Source: a virus
IMG/VR virus record: IMGVR_UViG_3300037427_000542
Location: 1-64,000 of that record
Reading direction: 5' to 3' (one strand)
DNA length: 64,000 bases
The number at the start of each line of letters is the position of its first letter. Within the stretch, counting starts at the first letter, position 1. A program made the position numbers and the translations under genes. Below are positions 49,245 through 57,140 of this stretch, piece by piece. The notes beneath the pieces were generated by a model. That model was not told where the DNA came from. It worked only from the letters and a program-made list of their open reading frames with translations, and did no database searches.

Positions 49245-50592
49245 TACAATTATTCTAGTTAATTTAGTTAGAAACGAAAAGTATGTTAGAAAAGTTCTAC
49301 CCTTCATTAAAGAAGAGTATTTCTCAGATAACGAACATTCTTATGCGTTTAGACAGATTGCTGAATATATAGAAAAATATAACAACACACCTACACTAGA
49401 GGCAATGTCAGTTGCATTTGATAATGCTAGTGAGGAACAAAGAAGTTTATTAAAAACAGTATTTGAATATGAACAAGAGCCTCAGGAACTACAATGGTTG
49501 GTAGATGAAACAGAAAAGTTCTGTAAAGATAAAGCAGTTTTTAATGCAGTACTAGAAGGTATACAGATTATAGATGGTAAGAAAAAGGATATGACTCCTG
49601 ATGCTTTGCCTGATTTATTAACTGAGGCATTACAAGTAGGCTTTGATACTAATGTAGGACATGACTTTATTGAAGATGCTGATAAACGATTTGATTTTTA
49701 CAATAGAATAGAAAACAAAGTTCCTTTTGATCTGGATATGTTTAATAAAATTACAGATGGAGGACTATCTAACAAGACACTTAATATAGCATTAGCAGGC
49801 ACAGGTGTAGGTAAATCCCTGTTTATGTGTCATATGGCGTCAGCAGCTATTGCTAATGGACAGAATGTACTCTATATTACATTGGAAATGGCAGAAGAAA
49901 GAATTGCAGAAAGAATAGATGCTAACTTAATGAATGTTCCTATAGGAGATTTATCTAACATGTCTAAGCCTATGTTCCAAGATAGAATAGGCACATTAAA
50001 AGAGAAGTATGAAGGTAGATTAATTGTTAAAGAATATCCTACAGCATCTGCACATAGTGGACATTTTAAAGCATTGATTAATGAATTAAAACTAAAAAGA
50101 AACTTTCATCCTGAGATTATTTTTATTGATTATTTAAATATTTGCACAAGTTCTAGGTTTAGGCCTGGCAGTAGTGCTAACTCTTATACAATTATTAAAA
50201 GTATTGCAGAAGAACTTAGAGGTTTGGCAGTAGAACTAGATGTTCCTATTTTTAGTGCTACACAAACAACTAGAGGTGGTTATGGAAATAGTGATGTTGA
50301 CTTAACAGATACCTCAGAAAGTTTTGGTCTTCCAGCTACAGCAGATTTAATGTTTGCAATTATAAGTACTGAGGAGCTAGAACAACTTGGACAGTTTATG
50401 ATTAAACAGTTGAAAAACAGATATGCTGATCCTACAAGAAACAAAAGATTTATGATAGGTGTTGATCGTGCTAAAATGAAATTATTTGATTTGGAAGATT
50501 CAGCACAACAAGCTATAACGGACTCTAATATAGATGTTCCAGTATTTGACAGAGGCAAACAAGGAAGCGATTATGACAACCTTAAATTTTAA
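49237..50592 (+). CDS. 41: Replicative DNA helicase gp41
   Basis: DnaB-type hexameric helicase. Walker A LAGTGVGKSLFMCH, Walker B PEIIFIDYLNIC, and VPIFSATQTTRGGYGNSDVDLTDTSESFG as the H4-like loop. The N-terminal helical domain resembles T4 gp41. Length 451 (T4: 475). It overlaps the upstream zinc-ribbon gene by eight bases. Confidence 0.95.
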   Translation: MLDTIILVNLVRNEKYVRKVLPFIKEEYFSDNEHSYAFRQIAEYIEKYNNTPTLEAMSVAFDNASEEQRSLLKTVFEYEQEPQELQWLVDETEKFCKDKAVFNAVLEGIQIIDGKKKDMTPDALPDLLTEALQVGFDTNVGHDFIEDADKRFDFYNRIENKVPFDLDMFNKITDGGLSNKTLNIALAGTGVGKSLFMCHMASAAIANGQNVLYITLEMAEERIAERIDANLMNVPIGDLSNMSKPMFQDRIGTLKEKYEGRLIVKEYPTASAHSGHFKALINELKLKRNFHPEIIFIDYLNICTSSRFRPGSSANSYTIIKSIAEELRGLAVELDVPIFSATQTTRGGYGNSDVDLTDTSESFGLPATADLMFAIISTEELEQLGQFMIKQLKNRYADPTRNKRFMIGVDRAKMKLFDLEDSAQQAITDSNIDVPVFDRGKQGSDYDNLKF

Positions 50593-51322
50593 TGATATAG
50601 AATTTGATGTAATAGATAATGTCTTGGCAAAAAGATATTCTAAGTTTCTAATGGAAAACATACATCAAAGTAAAGAGTTTTATTTCATGGGAGATAAAAT
50701 AGATGAGATTCTGTCTGAAATAGATAAAATTGTTTATATGTATGGCAAAGAGCCTACAAGAAACATGAATAAATTACATGATTATTTTGCAGACCATGAA
50801 GACGATCCTGAAATGAGTAGGTTGAATAATCTCATTCATTACTATGAATTAAGCTTAAACAACTTTCCACCTCGTTGGGGAATGATGGTAGGTGAGGCGA
50901 CAATGGAATTGTTTCCAGCAGACTATGAATACTTTACATTACTAAGGCAACCAGGTACTCTTTATGTGAATTATCCTCATGTAGGAAAACACTTTGCTGA
51001 GATTGCCTACTCTAGAGATTATGATATTCAAGAACATCAATATGTGCCTCAAGATATATGCAGGCCTAGTTTTCATATATGGTTAGGAGATGAAATAACT
51101 ATTGAAATGTTGAATACCAATGTTAATATATTGATTGATATAGCTCACGGAAAGTTAAAAGATAGGCTAAATTTGCCTAATATTGACGATCCTGCAATGA
51201 GAATAGGGTATATTCCATTTGCCACACTTAAAGATGATATAAATATAAATGAACTTACAAATCATCTTTTGAAGTGTAAGACTAAGAGTAAAAATCAATG
51301 GGAGTTATTTACAAATGGCTGA
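50573..51322 (+). CDS. Hypothetical protein, 249 residues
   Basis: A soluble acidic protein. ATG 50573 (AAGGAAG ahead) overlaps gp41 by 20 bases. Segments such as FPPRWGMMVGEATMELFPADY, TLLRQPGTLYVNYPHVGKHFAEI and PSFHIWLGDE are distinctive but match no family I recognise. Placement after gp41 suggests early/middle expression. Function unknown. Confidence 0.6.
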   Translation: MTTLNFNDIEFDVIDNVLAKRYSKFLMENIHQSKEFYFMGDKIDEILSEIDKIVYMYGKEPTRNMNKLHDYFADHEDDPEMSRLNNLIHYYELSLNNFPPRWGMMVGEATMELFPADYEYFTLLRQPGTLYVNYPHVGKHFAEIAYSRDYDIQEHQYVPQDICRPSFHIWLGDEITIEMLNTNVNILIDIAHGKLKDRLNLPNIDDPAMRIGYIPFATLKDDININELTNHLLKCKTKSKNQWELFTNG

Positions 51323-51662
51323 ATCAGAAGTAAATATTAGTTTAGAAGAATATGAGGCATTAAAGGCAGCAGCAGCGCCAGCCGAAGAAGAGGCAGCGCC
51401 ACCTGGCAAACCTTGGTGGAGTGCACCTGACGATAGAGGTTGGATTTGGATTGCACCAGAGTATTTTAGTAGATGGAGATTATTTCCTCGTGCATTTATT
51501 AGCATGTATATCTACTTATTGTATCAGGTGACAAACTGGTTTATGGATTTACCTTCACCAGGACCTGAACAAGCAGGTCTTGTTAGTGTTGTCGTAGGAG
51601 CTGGAGCAGCCTGGTTTGGACTATATGTTAATAGTACAAGCACAGGACAGGATAAGAAGTAA
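51315..51662 (+). CDS. Membrane protein, holin-like
   Basis: A 115-residue protein. A Glu/Ala-rich cytoplasmic start is followed by WIAPEYFSRWRLFPRAFISMYIYLLYQV and, after LPSPGPEQAGLVS, a second membrane helix with AWFGLYVNSTS. The Pro-x-x-Glu-Gln-Ala turn before a Gly/Ala-rich helix is seen in several phage holin-like proteins. It overlaps its neighbours on both sides. The holin role is inferred. Confidence 0.45.
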   Translation: MAESEVNISLEEYEALKAAAAPAEEEAAPPGKPWWSAPDDRGWIWIAPEYFSRWRLFPRAFISMYIYLLYQVTNWFMDLPSPGPEQAGLVSVVVGAGAAWFGLYVNSTSTGQDKK

Positions 51663-52075
51663 TGCCTGAGGTTGTTTTATCAGATTTCTATATTGAGTTT
51701 ATAGGGTTTTTGCTCACCCTAATAATCGGGCTCTCTATTAGAGATTATGCTGGCTCTTTTGTTAAAGGCGCTAAGTTTAGATTTAACCCCGCCTTCCAAG
51801 AAGGCGATAAGGTGCTACTTGATGGTAGCCCAGCACTCATAGTTAAAATAGGATTGAGTGAAACAGTTTTTGGAATCTACGGAGAAGATGGATATACATG
51901 GAGGTATGTTCCAAATACTAGAATAGAATTCTTGAAGTTAGAGAAGATAGTGGACCCCGATTTACATCGGGATACTGCACAAGAGAAGGCACAAAAGATG
52001 GTAGATGCTTTCCAAGATGCTAACATACAAAAGAATGGAGAAGAGATTAATAAATTAAAAAATGGAGAAAAGTGA
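51662..52075 (+). CDS. Membrane-anchored protein with MscS-like beta domain
   Basis: A 137-residue protein: one N-terminal membrane helix (FYIEFIGFLLTLIIGLSI), then FNPAFQEGDKVLLDGSPALIVKIGLSETVFGIY and WRYVPNTRIEF, which follow the beta-domain pattern of MscS channels (Gly-Asp, hydrophobic strand, Pro-Asn-Thr), and a charged C-terminal helix. Only one of the usual three membrane helices is present. Function unknown. Confidence 0.45.
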   Translation: MPEVVLSDFYIEFIGFLLTLIIGLSIRDYAGSFVKGAKFRFNPAFQEGDKVLLDGSPALIVKIGLSETVFGIYGEDGYTWRYVPNTRIEFLKLEKIVDPDLHRDTAQEKAQKMVDAFQDANIQKNGEEINKLKNGEK

Positions 52076-52308
52076 TGCCACCTAAATTTAAACCGAGTCA
52101 TAAAGAATATGTTAAAGGTCCAGACGGTAGACCAACAAAAAGAACAAGAATGAAACATTATTACCTAGCACAAACATCTACACAAGAGATTATTGACGGT
52201 ATAAATAAAGGTAAAAGAAAACATCGTAATAAATTTATTAATGAATTAACTAGGCGTGGAGTGAAATTAGTATGGAAGACGGAAGACGAGATAGCAACGG
52301 AACAGTAG
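52075..52308 (+). CDS. Small basic conserved phage protein
   Basis: A 77-residue protein starting at ATG 52075 inside the previous stop. PPKFKPSHKEYVKGPDGR, TKRTRMKHYYLAQTSTQEI and KGKRKHRNKFINELTRRGVK make it strongly basic. Similar proteins occur in marine T4-like phages. It overlaps the following oxygenase gene by 37 bases. Function unknown. Confidence 0.6.
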   Translation: MPPKFKPSHKEYVKGPDGRPTKRTRMKHYYLAQTSTQEIIDGINKGKRKHRNKFINELTRRGVKLVWKTEDEIATEQ

Positions 52309-52850
52309 GTGAAGGCCAAAAGCCTGGAGCTTTAAAAATATATGATGGAGCCTTAAGTGAAGGCTTTGCTGATGATCTAATTGAAATATTCAATGCTAAC
52401 AAAGAAGCACACATAGAAAATAAACACGAAACTCTCAATTTCGTAGAGTACAACTACACCCTGAATCACAAAGAAGAAGATGTGCATAAGAGGCTCATGG
52501 AACATACAGGGCAACTCTATAAACATTACCTCGGGGATTTAGGCACAACCAATATGATTCAAGTATCTGGTTTCGAGGAAATCAAAATATACAAATATGA
52601 AAAAGGAACAGGGTTTCACGATTTACATATAGATGCTGTAGATCATGAAAGTTCTATTCGAGCAGTAGCCTTTACCTGGTTTCTCAATGAAACTGATGGC
52701 AATGTGGATTACCCATTACAAAGAATCGGTGTCCAGGCTCGCAAAGGCAGGGTAATTATAACGCCTGTATCGTGGGAATACCCTTCAAATAACCACATTT
52801 CTCAAGAATCTGACAAATATATGTTACAAACTTTTCTACATTTAGCCTAA
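52272..52850 (+). CDS. 2OG-Fe(II) oxygenase
   Basis: A 192-residue oxygenase fold. The iron motif lies in GTGFHDLHIDAVDHE (His-x-Asp), followed by AFTWFLNETDGNVDYP, KGRVIITPVSWEYPSNNHIS, where the distal His is in NNH. Sequence differs from the P4H-like enzyme at 42259. The start is inside the upstream gene. Substrate unknown. Confidence 0.75.
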   Translation: MEDGRRDSNGTVGEGQKPGALKIYDGALSEGFADDLIEIFNANKEAHIENKHETLNFVEYNYTLNHKEEDVHKRLMEHTGQLYKHYLGDLGTTNMIQVSGFEEIKIYKYEKGTGFHDLHIDAVDHESSIRAVAFTWFLNETDGNVDYPLQRIGVQARKGRVIITPVSWEYPSNNHISQESDKYMLQTFLHLA

Positions 52851-52888
52851 GTTACTGATATTACACCAAAAAAGATTTGAAAAAATGC

Positions 52889-52917
52889 TTGACTTATGGT
52901 CCTGTAGAGTGCATAAT
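52889..52917 (+). promoter_or_regulatory. Sigma-70 promoter, before 52950
   Basis: TTGACT (52889-52894), 17-bp spacer, CATAAT (52912-52917). The palindrome is weak (ACTTAT-N7-TAGAGT). An A-rich block with AAAAGATTTGAAAA lies just upstream. Confidence 0.82.
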
Positions 52918-52949
52918 AACGGTATATTAAATAAAAAGGTATAAAGATT

Positions 52950-53327
52950 ATGACAAATTGGGAAGACTTATCAGAAAGAGATCAACTTTTAACTTATATT
53001 AGTGATACTCACAAAGATGCTTACGGGTTTAGACCTAGAGGCCTCTACAATGATATGTCTGTCCAAGAGCTTAAGGTTGAGCTTGATAGACTCTATGAGG
53101 CAGCTTCTGAGGAAGCAGATCGCATACATAATATCGAGACTCGAGCTTGGAAGGCTTTGAAAAGTCATTATGCCGATTTAGTTAATATGGGAGCAAAAGA
53201 CTTTAGGCAAGCTCTTGCTTGGGATATGGAAGCTGAAGATTGTGAATCATGGGACTTTGGGTTCTACTGTTACCACAAAAACCTTTCTTATTCTAAGGAA
53301 AGAGTGCTAGAAAGATTAGCAGCTTAA
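52950..53327 (+). CDS. Conserved hypothetical protein, early
   Basis: A 125-residue protein with DTHKDAYGFRPRGLYNDMSV near the start, a motif seen in many phage and proteobacterial proteins of unknown role, then a helical VQELKVELDRLYEAA and an aromatic end ESWDFGFYCYHKNLSYS. It has its own sigma-70 promoter, so it is likely early. Function unknown. Confidence 0.65.
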   Translation: MTNWEDLSERDQLLTYISDTHKDAYGFRPRGLYNDMSVQELKVELDRLYEAASEEADRIHNIETRAWKALKSHYADLVNMGAKDFRQALAWDMEAEDCESWDFGFYCYHKNLSYSKERVLERLAA

Positions 53328-53351
53328 TAGCTCTTTTGGTCCACAAAGTGG

Positions 53352-53380
53352 TTGACTCTTGGTTGGCAAGAGTCTATAAT
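53352..53380 (+). promoter_or_regulatory. Sigma-70 promoter with palindrome, before 53418
   Basis: TTGACT (53352-53357), 17-bp spacer, TATAAT (53375-53380), with a perfect ACTCTT-N7-AAGAGT. A small hairpin CCAC-AAA-GTGG abuts the -35 box. Confidence 0.88.
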
Positions 53381-53417
53381 GTAACTTGTAAATTAGAAAA
53401 TATGGAGAAACGCTGTT

Positions 53418-53744
53418 ATGACAGATCAACTATTTAAATATGCAGGATATTCAGTTACGGAAGCAGGCCAAACTAAGGCTAGGTTCGGTAATGATATGGT
53501 ATCACGCATAAAGAAACTTACGGCTAAGGGTAACCAAGATACTTGGTTCGCTGAATTGCCGCAAGCCATGACCAAGAAGGAAGCATCAAACTTCTTACTT
53601 GAAAAGGAGGAGATTAAATCCAACTTTGATGTAAGAGATGCTTTACAAAAGGTCGTGTATCGTAATGTGCCTAAGGGAACGACTCGTGTCGTGAACGAGG
53701 GTGCTGTTTCAACCGGCAATGATGCCAACAATATGGAGAGCTAA
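53418..53744 (+). CDS. Hypothetical protein, early
   Basis: A 108-residue basic protein: FKYAGYSVTEAGQTKARFGND, MVSRIKKLTAKGNQDTWF, PQAMTKKEASNFLL, and a flexible Asn-rich tail. It has its own promoter and precedes a winged-helix-like gene. No family recognised. Confidence 0.55.
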   Translation: MTDQLFKYAGYSVTEAGQTKARFGNDMVSRIKKLTAKGNQDTWFAELPQAMTKKEASNFLLEKEEIKSNFDVRDALQKVVYRNVPKGTTRVVNEGAVSTGNDANNMES

Positions 53745-53745
53745 T

Positions 53746-53997
53746 ATGGCTAATCGTAAAGTGACCCAAACTCAAAAGGTTCTAAACTTTTTGAACAAAG
53801 GGAATAGTTTGAGCAATGCAGTAGCAACGCACAAACTTAAAGTAAACAGACTACCTGCTAAGATTCATGTTCTTAGACAACAAGGGTATCCTATTTACAC
53901 AAATTCCAATGCAGTAGGTAATCCTACTTACCGTCTTGGTACACCTAGTAGAGCAATGGTAGCAGCAGCTTTTAAAGCTGGCGTATCATTTAGCTAA
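53746..53997 (+). CDS. Winged-helix-like small protein
   Basis: An 83-residue basic protein. TQTQKVLNFLNKGNSLSNAVATHKLKV, then LPAKIHVLRQQGYPIYTNSN and a short beta hairpin (PTYRLG) form the helix-turn-helix plus wing arrangement. It starts one base after the upstream stop. Possible transcription regulator of the phage; DNA binding is inferred. Confidence 0.55.
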   Translation: MANRKVTQTQKVLNFLNKGNSLSNAVATHKLKVNRLPAKIHVLRQQGYPIYTNSNAVGNPTYRLGTPSRAMVAAAFKAGVSFS

Positions 53998-54007
53998 GCT
54001 AACTAAA

Positions 54008-54056
54008 TGGAGCCCTATATGAAACATAAGAACCCTGGGGCTCCATTACATTTTTT
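54008..54056 (+). terminator. Terminator-like hairpin after the small early genes
   Basis: TGGAGCCC (54008-54015) pairs with GGGCTCCA (54038-54045); a six-base T-run occurs at 54051-54056. The 22-base loop and five-base gap before the T-run make it an imperfect terminator. Confidence 0.4.
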
Positions 54057-54098
54057 GAGGTTTGGTACACCGAGGTCGTCAGAGATCAAAAGACCAAC

Positions 54099-54106
54099 TA
54101 TAAATA
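54099..54106 (+). promoter_or_regulatory. Late-promoter-like octamer upstream of the tRNA
   Basis: Exact TATAAATA in the non-coding stretch 53998-54195, 90 bases before tRNA-Thr. The rest of the stretch holds the hairpin above and no convincing gene. TATAAATA also occurs by chance in coding sequence here, so use is uncertain. Confidence 0.35.
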
Positions 54107-54195
54107 TAGGAGAAGAGCTAGGCAGACTCGAAAAAAAGGCCGTAACAAAAACATATATCCTGGATAATGATATAAAACTTATCCACCGAATTTTT

Positions 54196-54271
54196 GCTCG
54201 GATAGCTCAGTTGGTAGAGCAGATGATTTGTAATCATCAGGTCGTAGGTTCAAATCCTATTCCGAGCTCCA
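54196..54271 (+). tRNA. tRNA-Thr (anticodon TGT)
   Basis: Complete cloverleaf: acceptor GCTCGGA/TCCGAGC, D arm GCTC-AGTTGGTA-GAGC, anticodon stem GATGA/TCATC with loop TTTGTAA (anticodon TGT, reads ACA), and T arm GTAGG-TTCAAAT-CCTAT. The discriminator T is followed by an encoded CCA. ACA is a common Thr codon in these AT-rich genes, so the tRNA may support late translation. Confidence 0.96.
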
Positions 54272-54292
54272 GACAAACATAAAGGATAGGAA

Positions 54293-54538
54293 ATGGAAAA
54301 AATAGATTTAGCAAAAGAATTAATTGAAGCATTAAGCAATCAATATCGTGGCAATATACAAGCTGCAAGAGCTAATGTGAGAGTGTACCTAGAAAATCCA
54401 GCAGGGATTGGTGAGCACCCAGATATTATTCAATCTATTGACAGCCAGATCCAAATTATAGCAGACAACCAAGAGAAATTAGATATTCTCAATAGCCGTA
54501 GATTCAACTTTTCAGGGAGTAATTTTCCCGTTGAATAA
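54293..54538 (+). CDS. Hypothetical helical protein
   Basis: An 81-residue helical protein starting 21 bases after the tRNA with AGGA ahead. DLAKELIEALSNQYRGNIQA and IDSQIQIIADNQEKLDILNS suggest a two-helix or coiled-coil structure. Overlaps the next frame by eight bases. Function unknown. Confidence 0.55.
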   Translation: MEKIDLAKELIEALSNQYRGNIQAARANVRVYLENPAGIGEHPDIIQSIDSQIQIIADNQEKLDILNSRRFNFSGSNFPVE

Positions 54539-54728
54539 TTTACAAGCTACCTTTGGTAACGAATTTTTCCGTGCAGAAGTGAGACCTTTTAAGGACACAG
54601 ATCTGTACAAAGTAGAGTTTTTTAGTAAGGACGATTTGGTCTTTACAGAATATGTGGCTGACATAGCCACCGCTGAGGATACAGCAAAAACATTCGTTAG
54701 ACAAAGGGAGCGACTACATGGCAAATAA
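54531..54728 (+). CDS. Hypothetical small protein
   Basis: A 65-residue protein starting at TTG 54531 within the previous gene. Pattern of two beta strands (FFRAEVRPF, YKVEFFSKDDLVF) and a C-terminal helix (ATAEDTAKTFVRQRERL). Overlaps the next gene by 11 bases. Unknown. Confidence 0.5.
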   Translation: MNNLQATFGNEFFRAEVRPFKDTDLYKVEFFSKDDLVFTEYVADIATAEDTAKTFVRQRERLHGK

Positions 54729-55203
54729 TGTATATTCTACTATTCAATTTCAAGAAGGCGACAATGAGGCAGAAAGAGAGTTCATAAGAATTTTTGAATT
54801 CATACAAACCTTCGATGAAAAAGGATTAGAGTTTGCAGACTTTTATCTCACCAATCAAGAAATTGTAGATGATGAGTTTATGGAAGATTGGGTAGGTCCT
54901 AGAAAAGCAGTCGTTACAAATTTTATGGGTACAGAAGTAGAGATAAAATCCTCTTGGATATCTCCTCGTGTATTTTTCGAAGGTTTATTAGAACATTTAA
55001 GAAACACAGATCCTGATGTTAAATTAAGTATGCAATATGAGGATGAATTTCTAATGTTCTGTGGTGTGTATGTTAACGACAAGAATATTGAAGAGTCAGG
55101 TGGTTGGTTCAAGGCACAATTCGATAAACTAGAAGATGACGAATTAGACTTCTTAGAGTTTGTAGAGGATATACAGATAGAATGGTTAGATGAATTGTGT
55201 TAA
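54718..55203 (+). CDS. Hypothetical acidic protein
   Basis: A 161-residue very acidic protein (many Glu/Asp, ending ELDFLEFVEDIQIEWLDE). ANNVYSTIQFQEGDNEAE at the start resembles the beginning of phage proteins of the Api92 type, and the GGWFKAQFDKLED segment lies near the end. GGGAG site upstream. Its charge suggests DNA mimicry as one option, but there is no direct evidence. Confidence 0.55.
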   Translation: MANNVYSTIQFQEGDNEAEREFIRIFEFIQTFDEKGLEFADFYLTNQEIVDDEFMEDWVGPRKAVVTNFMGTEVEIKSSWISPRVFFEGLLEHLRNTDPDVKLSMQYEDEFLMFCGVYVNDKNIEESGGWFKAQFDKLEDDELDFLEFVEDIQIEWLDELC

Positions 55204-55236
55204 TTTTGTGTTGATAGTATGTTAGGAGGATATATA

Positions 55237-55329
55237 ATGCGGTTTGTGGAAAAAATGGAGACATACGATTCACAATCTCCTACTTCTAACATTTTTATAT
55301 TTAATGGAGGAAGACTTGAGACTTGTTAA
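55237..55329 (+). CDS. Possible 30-residue peptide
   Basis: A short frame with a very strong AGGAGG site eight bases before ATG, in the otherwise empty 55204-55377 gap. It ends with a Cys. A second short frame (55304-55381) overlaps it and runs into the next start. Both are unproven; they may serve as leader peptides coupling ribosomes to the nucleotidyltransferase gene. Confidence 0.3.
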   Translation: MRFVEKMETYDSQSPTSNIFIFNGGRLETC

Positions 55330-55377
55330 GACGACTTCAACCAAAGGTCAACAAGACGTCAAGATGGAGATGGAGAT

Positions 55378-55890
55378 ATGAGGTTAGATTACAAAGACTG
55401 TGGCAAAATTGGCATTACATGTAGCACATTTGATTTGCTACATGCTGGACATGTCGTTATGTTAGAGGAGGCCAAAAGGCATTGTGATTACCTAATAGCA
55501 GCGCTGCAAGTCGATCCTACTCAAGACAGACAAACAAAGAACAAACCTATTCAAAGTATAGTAGAAAGACAAATACAGTTAGCTGCTGTGAAGTATGTTG
55601 ATGAGATAGTTATGTACTCTACAGAATCAGAATTAGAAGATTTATTCCTTACACTACCTTTAAATGTTAGAATACTAGGTACTGAATATAGGGACAAAGA
55701 GTTTACAGCTAAGCAGATATGTTTAGATCGTAATATAGAATTGTTTTATAATGTAAGAGATCATTCTTTCAGTAGTACATCTCTTAGAAACAGAATACAA
55801 AACAATGAAATACAAAAAATAACTGGTTATGCAGATGCAGTGATGCCTGAAGTGATAGCCGCTAACAAAAAGAGGAAAGATGATGAGTGA
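55378..55890 (+). CDS. Cytidylyltransferase-like nucleotidyltransferase
   Basis: A 170-residue protein of the glycerol-3-phosphate cytidylyltransferase/HIGH superfamily. TCSTFDLLHAGHVVMLEEAK is the nucleotide-binding motif (His-x-Gly-His as HAGH), QTKNKPIQSIVERQIQL the central motif, and FSSTSLRNRI the C-terminal Ser/Thr-Ser-x-Leu-Arg motif. It probably makes an activated precursor for the glycosyltransferase downstream; the substrate is unknown. Confidence 0.85.
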   Translation: MRLDYKDCGKIGITCSTFDLLHAGHVVMLEEAKRHCDYLIAALQVDPTQDRQTKNKPIQSIVERQIQLAAVKYVDEIVMYSTESELEDLFLTLPLNVRILGTEYRDKEFTAKQICLDRNIELFYNVRDHSFSSTSLRNRIQNNEIQKITGYADAVMPEVIAANKKRKDDE

Positions 55891-56101
55891 TGATAATAAA
55901 TATTTAGGTAAAAACACACCTGCCATTCGCAGAGTAGTTAATTGTTTAAATGCTGAGAAAAGAGCCTTACATGGTGAATTCAAGCACTATTGGAAGAACA
56001 CTGCTCAGAAAATAGCTAAATCAAATGATATAGATATAGAGCGTGTAAAAAATAATTTGGAGTTATACAATGCAGAACCTAAAAGTAGTAGCATCCACTA
56101 G
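55883..56101 (+). CDS. Hypothetical small basic protein
   Basis: A 72-residue protein with ATG 55883 after AGAGGAAAG, overlapping the previous gene. TPAIRRVVNCLNAEKRALHG and a KNTAQKIAKSNDIDIERVKN helix pair give a helix-turn-helix-like impression. Overlaps the next gene by 32 bases. Unknown. Confidence 0.5.
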   Translation: MSDDNKYLGKNTPAIRRVVNCLNAEKRALHGEFKHYWKNTAQKIAKSNDIDIERVKNNLELYNAEPKSSSIH

Positions 56102-56414
56102 AATTTGGGAAGCTAAAAATCCTAATCAACCTGACTTTCCTATGTGGCACCCTGTTGGAGGGAGTGAATATATTATAGGTTATATGGATCTACCTGACGG
56201 CGAAGCACCACAACTGGCTCATATAGCAGAACATGTTACTAAATTTATCCATGTATTAGAGGGTAAGATTACTCCTAATGTGGTAGAGGTATTTGCAGGC
56301 TATGAAATTTACTATAAAGATGCTTTAACACATAACGAAGCATTTCAACTACAACAAGGTGATTCTATTGACTTCCCAGCTGAAGATGTTACAAAAATCG
56401 AAGGCGAATCATAG
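56070..56414 (+). CDS. Hypothetical 114-residue protein
   Basis: MQNLKVVASTRIWEAKNPNQ start, then PMWHPVGGSEYIIGYMDLPDGE and a long beta-rich section ending EDVTKIEGES. The run of short strands with VLEGKITPNVVEVFAGYEI suggests a cupin-like sandwich, but iron ligands are not evident. Overlaps the glycosyltransferase start. Unknown. Confidence 0.5.
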   Translation: MQNLKVVASTRIWEAKNPNQPDFPMWHPVGGSEYIIGYMDLPDGEAPQLAHIAEHVTKFIHVLEGKITPNVVEVFAGYEIYYKDALTHNEAFQLQQGDSIDFPAEDVTKIEGES

Positions 56415-57132
56415 GTGGACATTTGGGTTTACATACTTTAATGAACCACATAAGCTAGAGATACAAATGGACACCTGGTCCAAATGGCCAGGCAATGTAG
56501 ATATCTTTATCGTTGACGATGGTTCAGATCTATATCCTGCCAAGCCATTACTAGAAAATTTTCATTTAGAAGATTGGCAACCTACTCTACAACTTTGGAG
56601 AGTCACAAGAAATATAGGCTTCAACTCTCATGGCTGTAGAAATCTTATAGCCAAATATGCAGACACAGATTGCATACAATTCTTAGATATAGATCATGTG
56701 ATGTATGCTCCCGATGTTGCTAAACTTAAACAAATGAAAGTAGGAAGTAAGGATATTATTCATCATAAAAACTATAATGAATATCAACAAACAGTAAAAG
56801 ATCATCCAGGCCATATGAATTGTTTTGGTATACACAAAGATTTATTTTGGGAAGCTGGAGGTTATGATGAATCTTTTACCGGCCATCATTATGGAGATAG
56901 AGAATTTTTAGATAGAGTATTTGAATTAGAACACAGGAAGATAAAATCTACTTGTATTACTTCAATGAACCGTGAAGGTAGACATGGAAGAGTAAATCCT
57001 AATAAGTCTATAACTGAATACGATCCAACCGATGATAAGTTTTTCTGGGTACCGTTGGCAGTAGATGAAGTTAAAAAACTTAGAGGAACAAAAACACAAA
57101 GATTAGATTTTCCGTTTATTAAAATATTATAA
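56386..57132 (+). CDS. GT-A (family 2-like) glycosyltransferase
   Basis: A 248-residue inverting-type glycosyltransferase. VDIFIVDDGSD is the nucleotide-sugar strand, WRVTRNIGFNSHGCRNLIA the second motif, CIQFLDIDHVM the metal-binding Asp-x-Asp, and GGYDESFTGHHYGDREF the acceptor-side motif. The start is ATG 56386 inside the previous gene. With the nucleotidyltransferase at 55378 it may modify virion proteins or host surface glycans. Confidence 0.8.
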   Translation: MLQKSKANHRWTFGFTYFNEPHKLEIQMDTWSKWPGNVDIFIVDDGSDLYPAKPLLENFHLEDWQPTLQLWRVTRNIGFNSHGCRNLIAKYADTDCIQFLDIDHVMYAPDVAKLKQMKVGSKDIIHHKNYNEYQQTVKDHPGHMNCFGIHKDLFWEAGGYDESFTGHHYGDREFLDRVFELEHRKIKSTCITSMNREGRHGRVNPNKSITEYDPTDDKFFWVPLAVDEVKKLRGTKTQRLDFPFIKIL

Positions 57133-57135
57133 ATA
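57128..57135 (+). promoter_or_regulatory. Late promoter five bases before an ATG
   Basis: Exact TATAAATA overlapping the glycosyltransferase stop, with CTGTT between it and the ATG at 57141. With the T4 geometry (octamer at -13 to -6) transcription starts on the A of the ATG. Confidence 0.75.
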
Positions 57136-57140
57136 CTGTT

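Noticed and set aside
30806-52894. TGCTTGA sequences at the -35 of several promoters as T4 MotA boxes
   Set aside because: A MotA box should lie about 12 bases from the -10 box. Here TTGACT is a standard -35 with a 17-base spacer in all cases, and the TGC prefix is not shared by all promoters.
54007-54282. 91-codon frame covering tRNA-Thr
   Set aside because: It reads straight through the complete tRNA and the upstream hairpin; overlap with a structured RNA gene makes it unlikely.
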